The position numbers were made by a program, and so were the translations under genes. Source: Planctomycetota bacterium (GTDB lineage: Bacteria > Planctomycetota > Phycisphaerae > FEN-1346). From it: a stretch of DNA of 8,683 nucleotides. Location: contig JAPLMO010000302.1 of NCBI GenBank assembly GCA_026386995.1, forward strand, positions 1-8,683, written 5' to 3'. The notes beneath the pieces were generated by a model that made no database searches, was not told the origin of the DNA, and was given only the letters and a program-made list of their open reading frames with translations. Shown here piece by piece: positions 6,296 through 8,683 of this stretch. Position 1 is the stretch's first letter, and every line of letters starts with the position of its first letter.

Positions 6296-6332
6296 GGGGT
6301 CAGGAGCCTTAACGGATAGGGCTCCAGACCCC
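6296..6332. repeat. Palindromic repeat copy 3, inverted relative to copies 1 and 2
   Basis: GGGGTCAGGAGCC (6296-6308) and GGCTCCAGACCCC (6320-6332) pair with one mismatch around an 11-nt loop. It is the reverse complement of copy 2 apart from one extra A in the loop, even sharing copy 2's arm mismatch. A partial echo (TCCAGACCCCTT at 6323-6334 and 6342-6353) follows, 12 nt before the stop codon of the siroheme gene. Confidence 0.85.
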
Positions 6333-6364
6333 TTTCCCGAGTCCAGACCCCTTGCCCCGCTGGG

Positions 6365-7012
6365 TTACGCATCCCTGCCGAGCACCTCTCGTATCGCCGC
6401 CTCAATCGCCTGCGTGAGCGTCTCTTTTCCGCCGCGCGCCGCGGCGATGATGTCGGCCTCGGTGAGGCGCTCGAAGAGCGCGCGACGGGTGGCCTCGGGC
6501 AGGGCACCCGCCTTGTAGCGCTGGCGGACGTCGGCCAGGGCGTCCAGGAGAAGGGCGTACTCCGGGCCGAACTCTTTTTCGAAGCGCTCGCGGGTCTTTC
6601 GCGAAAAACTCGGGGCCGCTCCGCCCGTGGAGATGGCGATCAGCAGGCGCCCGCGCTCGATGACCGACGGCACGATGAAATCGCACAGCGCCGGCCGGTC
6701 GACGACGTTCACGAGCACGCCCGCCGCCCGCGCATCGGCCGCCACGCGGGCGTTGACGGCCTCGTCGTCCGTCGCCGCCACTGCCAGGAACATCCCCTTC
6801 ATGTGCCGCGCGGCATACGGCTCGCCGATGCACTCAAAGCGGCCGTCCCGGCGAAGTTCCGGCGCAAGTTCGGGGGCGACCACGCGGACCTCGGCCCCGG
6901 CGTCGGCCAGCGTCTCGGCCTTGCGGAGAGCAACCTTCCCCCCGCCGACGACCAGCGCGCGGCGGCCCTCGAGGCCCAGATAGATCGGATACGTGAATCG
7001 CGGTTCGGGCAT
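6365..7012 (-). CDS. Precorrin-2 dehydrogenase / sirohydrochlorin ferrochelatase (Met8/CysG N-terminal type)
   Basis: This 215-residue cytoplasmic enzyme oxidises precorrin-2 to sirohydrochlorin with NAD and, in bifunctional members, inserts iron to make siroheme. The N-terminus YPIYLGLEGRRALVVGGGKVA (8-28) has the family's NAD-binding glycine turn GGGKVA. VNVVDRPALCDFIVPS (101-116) holds Asp105, the position of the catalytic Asp in Met8p/CysG. ISTGGAAPSFSRKTRERFE is the family's central motif. The C-terminal helices complete the normal length. It lacks the uroporphyrinogen methyltransferase half of full CysG. The ATG at 7012 fits the family's short N-terminus; the frame stays open to 7576 only because it runs through repeats without minus-strand stops. 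There is no ribosome binding site, but a TATACT lies seven bases upstream, suggesting a leaderless transcript. In many genomes such genes adjoin hemA or cytochrome assembly genes; here none is visible. Confidence 0.92.
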   Translation of the reverse strand: MPEPRFTYPIYLGLEGRRALVVGGGKVALRKAETLADAGAEVRVVAPELAPELRRDGRFECIGEPYAARHMKGMFLAVAATDDEAVNARVAADARAAGVLVNVVDRPALCDFIVPSVIERGRLLIAISTGGAAPSFSRKTRERFEKEFGPEYALLLDALADVRQRYKAGALPEATRRALFERLTEADIIAAARGGKETLTQAIEAAIREVLGRDA

Positions 7013-7019
7013 GGGTGCT

Positions 7020-7025
7020 AGTATA
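7020..7025 (-). promoter_or_regulatory. -10 element (TATACT) placed for a leaderless siroheme-gene mRNA
   Basis: On the minus strand TATACT ends seven bases before the ATG at 7012, so transcription would start at or next to the A of the start codon. No purine-rich ribosome binding site lies between. A -35 element is not clear: TTTTGT sits 17 bp upstream and matches poorly. Confidence 0.5.
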
Positions 7026-7052
7026 GCGGCGGGCGGGCGGCAACAAAAGAGA

Positions 7053-7124
7053 GTGACTGAGTAACTGAGTGACTGAGTAACTGAGTGACTGAGTAACTGA
7101 GTGACTAAGTGACTGGGTGACGAA
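7053..7124 (+). repeat. Octamer tandem array (GTRACTGA, nine units)
   Basis: Nine consecutive 8-bp units are readable. Units 1-6 alternate GTGACTGA and GTAACTGA perfectly; units 7-9 are GTGACTAA, GTGACTGG and GTGACGAA, decaying toward the right. Because eight is not a multiple of three, the plus strand has stops in all frames while the minus strand has none. A three-unit inverted copy lies at 8043-8070. Confidence 0.93.
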
Positions 7125-7139
7125 GTGGCATCGGGCCAA

Positions 7140-7240
7140 GGCAGATTTGCGCGGCGGGTCTCCTGACCCGCCGCGCTGACTCTGCACAACCGGGCTTGCG
7201 CGGTGGGTCCGGAGACCCACCGCGCAAAACCCGATCTGCC
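7140..7240. repeat. 101-bp composite palindrome with two long hairpins
   Basis: Outer arms GGCAGAT (7140-7146) and ATCTGCC (7234-7240) enclose two perfect hairpins. The first has 12-bp arms (GCGCGGCGGGTC 7149-7160, GACCCGCCGCGC 7165-7176) and loop TCCT. The second has 14-bp arms (7196-7209, 7214-7227; TTGCGCGGTGGGTC) and loop CGGA. The two hairpins are related to each other and the first shares CTCCTGACCC with the 36-nt repeat. It lies just upstream of the antitoxin promoter. Confidence 0.85.
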
Positions 7241-7260
7241 CCCGCGTCTGAGGCGGCGGC

Positions 7261-7289
7261 TTGACAGACGCTCCTTCTTGGCGCATAAT
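7261..7289 (+). promoter_or_regulatory. Near-consensus sigma70 promoter of the antitoxin gene
   Basis: TTGACA (7261-7266, perfect) and CATAAT (7284-7289, five of six) are separated by exactly 17 bp. Transcription would begin near 7296, giving a leader of about 47 nt. This is the strongest promoter in the window. Confidence 0.8.
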
Positions 7290-7306
7290 TGGACGAGTTG
7301 ACCAAA

Positions 7307-7314
7307 TTGTACAA
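7307..7314. promoter_or_regulatory. TTGTACAA palindrome, candidate autoregulatory operator
   Basis: The palindrome contains TGTACA, the core reported for YefM-YoeB operators, and sits just downstream of the predicted transcription start of a Phd/YefM-like gene. A second palindrome, ACATGT, lies at 7320-7325. Binding by the encoded protein is inferred. Confidence 0.5.
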
Positions 7315-7342
7315 GTCGCACATGTCGCAGGAGTAAAGAGCC

Positions 7343-7600
7343 ATGACCACGTTGAAAGCCTCGCGGACCCGCATCCCGCCGGATACGTTCAATCGCGTCG
7401 CCTACCAGGGCGAGCGGGTGCGCATAGACCGCCGGGGCGCCAAGCCCGTCTTTCTGATTTCCGAGGAGGACCTCCAGCGCCTGGAGCGGCTGGAAGACCG
7501 TTACTGGGCCGACGAAGGCCGCAAGGCCCTCCGGGAGTTCCGCAAGTCCGGCAAGAAGGCCGTCCCGCTGGAGCAACTGAAGGCCAAACTGCGGCGATAG
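7343..7600 (+). CDS. Phd/YefM-like antitoxin, no toxin gene beside it
   Basis: This 85-residue protein resembles Phd/YefM antitoxins, which bind DNA through an N-terminal fold and neutralise a toxin through a flexible C-terminus. FNRVAYQGERVRIDRRGAKPVFLISEEDLQRLERLE (about 16-51) fits the family core of strand, glycine turn, R(x)G(K/R)PVA-like strand and D-L-x-x-L-E helix. The charged tail YWADEGRKALREFRKSGKKA and onward would be the toxin-binding part. The ATG at 7343 has CAGGAG about nine bases upstream and a strong promoter. The next 440 bases contain only repeats, so no RelE, YoeB, Doc or PIN partner follows; none precedes it either. It may be an orphan antitoxin, a plain autoregulated repressor, or the remnant of a module whose toxin was displaced by the repeat element at 7651. 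Confidence 0.75.
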   Translation: MTTLKASRTRIPPDTFNRVAYQGERVRIDRRGAKPVFLISEEDLQRLERLEDRYWADEGRKALREFRKSGKKAVPLEQLKAKLRR

Positions 7601-7650
7601 CGCGAAGGCGAACGTCTTCGGCCGACGGATGTACCCCGCCGCTTACGCGT

Positions 7651-7668
7651 TTGTCGTTACCCACATTT
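7651..7668 (+). repeat. Left 18-bp terminal inverted repeat
   Basis: TTGTCGTTACCCACATTT is the exact reverse complement of 8000-8017. It begins 50 bases after the antitoxin stop. Confidence 0.9.
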
Positions 7669-7682
7669 CGGCAAGTCTGGAT

Positions 7683-7952
7683 AGGCGGCTTCAGCCGCCT
7701 TCCCGCCGCGAAGCGGCGTTTAGCCCCGACCTTTTAGGTCGGGGTGGGCACGGCGAAAACCCTTTCCTTCCTCATCCGCCAGCCCGCTTCAGCGGGCTTC
7801 AAAACACGGATGCTAACAGCGGCCGAAGGTTCAATCGCCCGCTAAAGCGGGCTCGAAGAAGAACAGAGCAAGGGGGCGCCCGCTATGCCACCTCGGCCTA
7901 AAGGCCGAGGCTAAGCCCCGCTTCGCGGGGGGAAGGCCCGTGAAACGGGCCT
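7683..7952. repeat. Array of eight short hairpins with different stems and tiny loops
   Basis: The hairpins are: 7683-7700 (AGGCGGCT, loop TC), 7704-7718 (CGCCGC, GAA), 7724-7744 (CCCCGACCT, TTT), 7781-7798 (AGCCCGCT, TC), 7837-7852 (GCCCGCT, AA), 7891-7910 (CCTCGGCCT, AA), 7916-7930 (CCCCGC, TTC) and 7934-7952 (AGGCCCGT, GAA). Every stem is perfect; loops are two or three bases. Stems differ from each other, so pairing rather than sequence is what recurs. Confidence 0.85.
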
Positions 7953-7999
7953 CAACGGCGTCTGCGTTCAGCCCCGTGCCCTCTACTCACGCTCCCGCA

Positions 8000-8017
8000 A
8001 AATGTGGGTAACGACAA
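8000..8017 (-). repeat. Right 18-bp terminal inverted repeat
   Basis: AAATGTGGGTAACGACAA pairs perfectly with 7651-7668. Confidence 0.9.
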
Positions 8018-8042
8018 GGGCTTCCGCAACGGGCTCGATAAC

Positions 8043-8070
8043 GACTCAGTTACTCAGTCACTCAGTCACT
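8043..8070 (-). repeat. Octamer array copy 2 (three units plus a partial), inverted
   Basis: On the minus strand the units read GTGACTGA, GTGACTGA, GTAACTGA, then a partial GTC. They belong to the same repeat as 7053-7124 in opposite orientation. The first G of the first unit is the last base of the TAG stop of the racemase gene, followed at once by TGA. Confidence 0.88.
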
Positions 8071-8683
8071 ATCCGCCAACATACGGCAGCACGTACGGCC
8101 CCCACGGCATGACTGTCACGCGGGCCTTCGGGCCGTGTTTGGCGAATGCCTGGGCGAGGCCGTCGGAAGGGCTCGGCACGGGCGTCACGAACATGCGGTT
8201 CTGGAGGTTCCGGGGCACCTTGTCGGACCAGAACATGATCTCGGCGTGGCGTGCGGCCTTGGCGAGGTTCTCCAGGCCCCACTGGTCCTTGACGACCTCG
8301 GCCCCGGGGGCGGTGATCGCCGCCGTGAACTCCTCCAGGCTCTTATAGCGCATGACGAGGTCGGTAAACTCGCGCTGCCCCAGGCCGTCCTCGCACGCCG
8401 CCGCAAAGAGGAACGTCCCGCCGCGCTTCAGTATCGGCAGGCCCGTCAGAAGCCCCTTCTGGCACTGGTAATACGTGCCGTCGAGCGGATACCCGCCGTT
8501 GGTGGTGACGAGAATGTCGCACGGCTCGCGCACGGGCTGGGCCACGTGCTTCCGGAGGAACGCTACGCCCGCCTCGTGGGCGGCCCGCATCTCTCCGGCG
8601 AAGACGCCCGTCAGCCGCGCGTCCCGGTCGACCGTAACGTTGACGATGAAGTGCGGCGGGGCGAAGCCGGCCACCGCCAGGGC
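8069..8683 (-). CDS. LarA-family nickel-dependent racemase, C-terminal part (cut by window edge)
   Basis: The frame is open past the right edge, so about 204 C-terminal residues are seen and the N-terminal half with the histidines and lysine that carry the nickel pincer cofactor is missing. LarA interconverts D- and L-lactate; relatives racemise or epimerise other 2-hydroxy acids. FAPPHFIVNVTVDRDARLTGVFAGE and HEAGVAFLRKHV fit the C-terminal domain. DILVTTNGGYPLDGTYYQCQKGL holds the Y-Q-x-x-K spacing that matches Tyr294, Gln295 and Lys298 of Lactobacillus LarA, and AAACEDGLGQREF follows as usual. The protein ends PWGPYVLPYVGG; its TAG stop overlaps the octamer array. LarB, LarC and LarE maturation genes are not in view, and the true substrate is open. 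Confidence 0.87.
   Translation of the reverse strand, partial: ALAVAGFAPPHFIVNVTVDRDARLTGVFAGEMRAAHEAGVAFLRKHVAQPVREPCDILVTTNGGYPLDGTYYQCQKGLLTGLPILKRGGTFLFAAACEDGLGQREFTDLVMRYKSLEEFTAAITAPGAEVVKDQWGLENLAKAARHAEIMFWSDKVPRNLQNRMFVTPVPSPSDGLAQAFAKHGPKARVTVMPWGPYVLPYVGG

Larger units (their letters stand above)
7651..8017. mobile_element. 367-bp TIR-bounded nonautonomous element carrying a hairpin array
   Basis: Perfect 18-bp inverted ends bound a segment with no coding frame that looks real. The layout resembles a MITE-like or other nonautonomous element. No target-site duplication is visible next to the ends (ACGCGT on the left, GGGCTT on the right) and no transposase is in the window, so mobility is inferred from the ends only. 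It could instead be a structured RNA locus. Confidence 0.5.

Noticed and set aside
6196..6312. Minus-strand frame ending ANPRYFVF in the scpB-siroheme spacer
   Set aside because: Short, no ribosome binding site, passes through a repeat copy, and not recognisable as any family.
7013..7576. N-terminal extension of the siroheme enzyme frame to 403 residues
   Set aside because: The extension is translated octamer repeat and palindrome sequence, lacks family similarity and would run antisense through the antitoxin gene.
7683..7952. Hairpin series considered as a CRISPR array
   Set aside because: There is no constant repeat sequence or regular spacing, and no cas gene is nearby.
7651..8017. Hairpin series considered as integron attC sites or tandem intrinsic terminators
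   Set aside because: There are no attC core sites, no cassette genes, and the hairpins lack T-tracts.
8004..8348. 114-residue plus-strand frame at the racemase end
   Set aside because: It runs antisense through the LarA-family gene and starts in the inverted repeat, with no supporting motif.

Overview
The window is high-GC bacterial chromosome, most likely from a planctomycete or a related PVC-group bacterium. This rests on gene content and style, not on a marker gene. The clues are a Tat-exported Cys-type sulfatase, a double-domain nucleoside diphosphate kinase-like protein, a LarA-type racemase, and intergenic spaces packed with palindromic repeats. No rRNA, tRNA, CRISPR or transposase gene was seen. 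Both window edges cut through genes.

Layout. Positions 1-1863 (minus strand) hold an exported sulfatase followed 12 nt later by a SAM-dependent methyltransferase that runs off the left edge. Positions 1912-2256 hold what looks like the tail of a decayed zinc alcohol dehydrogenase. Positions 2172-3287 (minus) hold a serine dehydrogenase-type (SDH, ClpP/S49 fold) protease and a small unknown protein just behind it. This pair is visibly less GC-rich than its surroundings and may be acquired. Divergent from it, 3431-5055 (plus) is a two-gene operon of a tandem NDK-domain protein and a hotdog-fold acyl-CoA thioesterase, with a recognisable sigma70-type promoter. Then come scpB (5498-6025, plus, chromosome segregation) and, convergent to it, a Met8/CysG-N type precorrin-2 dehydrogenase (6365-7012, minus). 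A Phd/YefM-like antitoxin (7343-7600, plus) stands alone without a toxin, behind a near-consensus promoter and a TGTACA operator-like palindrome. The right edge holds the C-terminal part of a LarA-family nickel-dependent racemase (8069-8683, minus).

The most unusual material is non-coding or repeat-derived. (1) A 36-nt palindromic repeat occurs three times. Two copies lie in opposite orientation between scpB and the siroheme gene. The third lies inside the sulfatase coding sequence, where it adds exactly 12 in-frame codons between the signal peptide and the catalytic domain. (2) A 367-bp segment (7651-8017) is bounded by perfect 18-bp inverted repeats and contains eight short hairpins with different stems but tiny, similar loops. 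(3) Octamer arrays (GTRACTGA) of nine and three units, in inverted orientation, bracket the antitoxin region, and the second supplies the racemase stop codon. (4) The first NDK domain has Cys where the catalytic His should be, while the second keeps the His. (5) The scpB leader and start-codon region appears duplicated 157 bp upstream, with a cloverleaf-like palindrome between the copies.

The genes do not form one pathway. Clear functional units are the sulfatase-methyltransferase pair, the SDH protease-small protein pair and the NDK-thioesterase operon.
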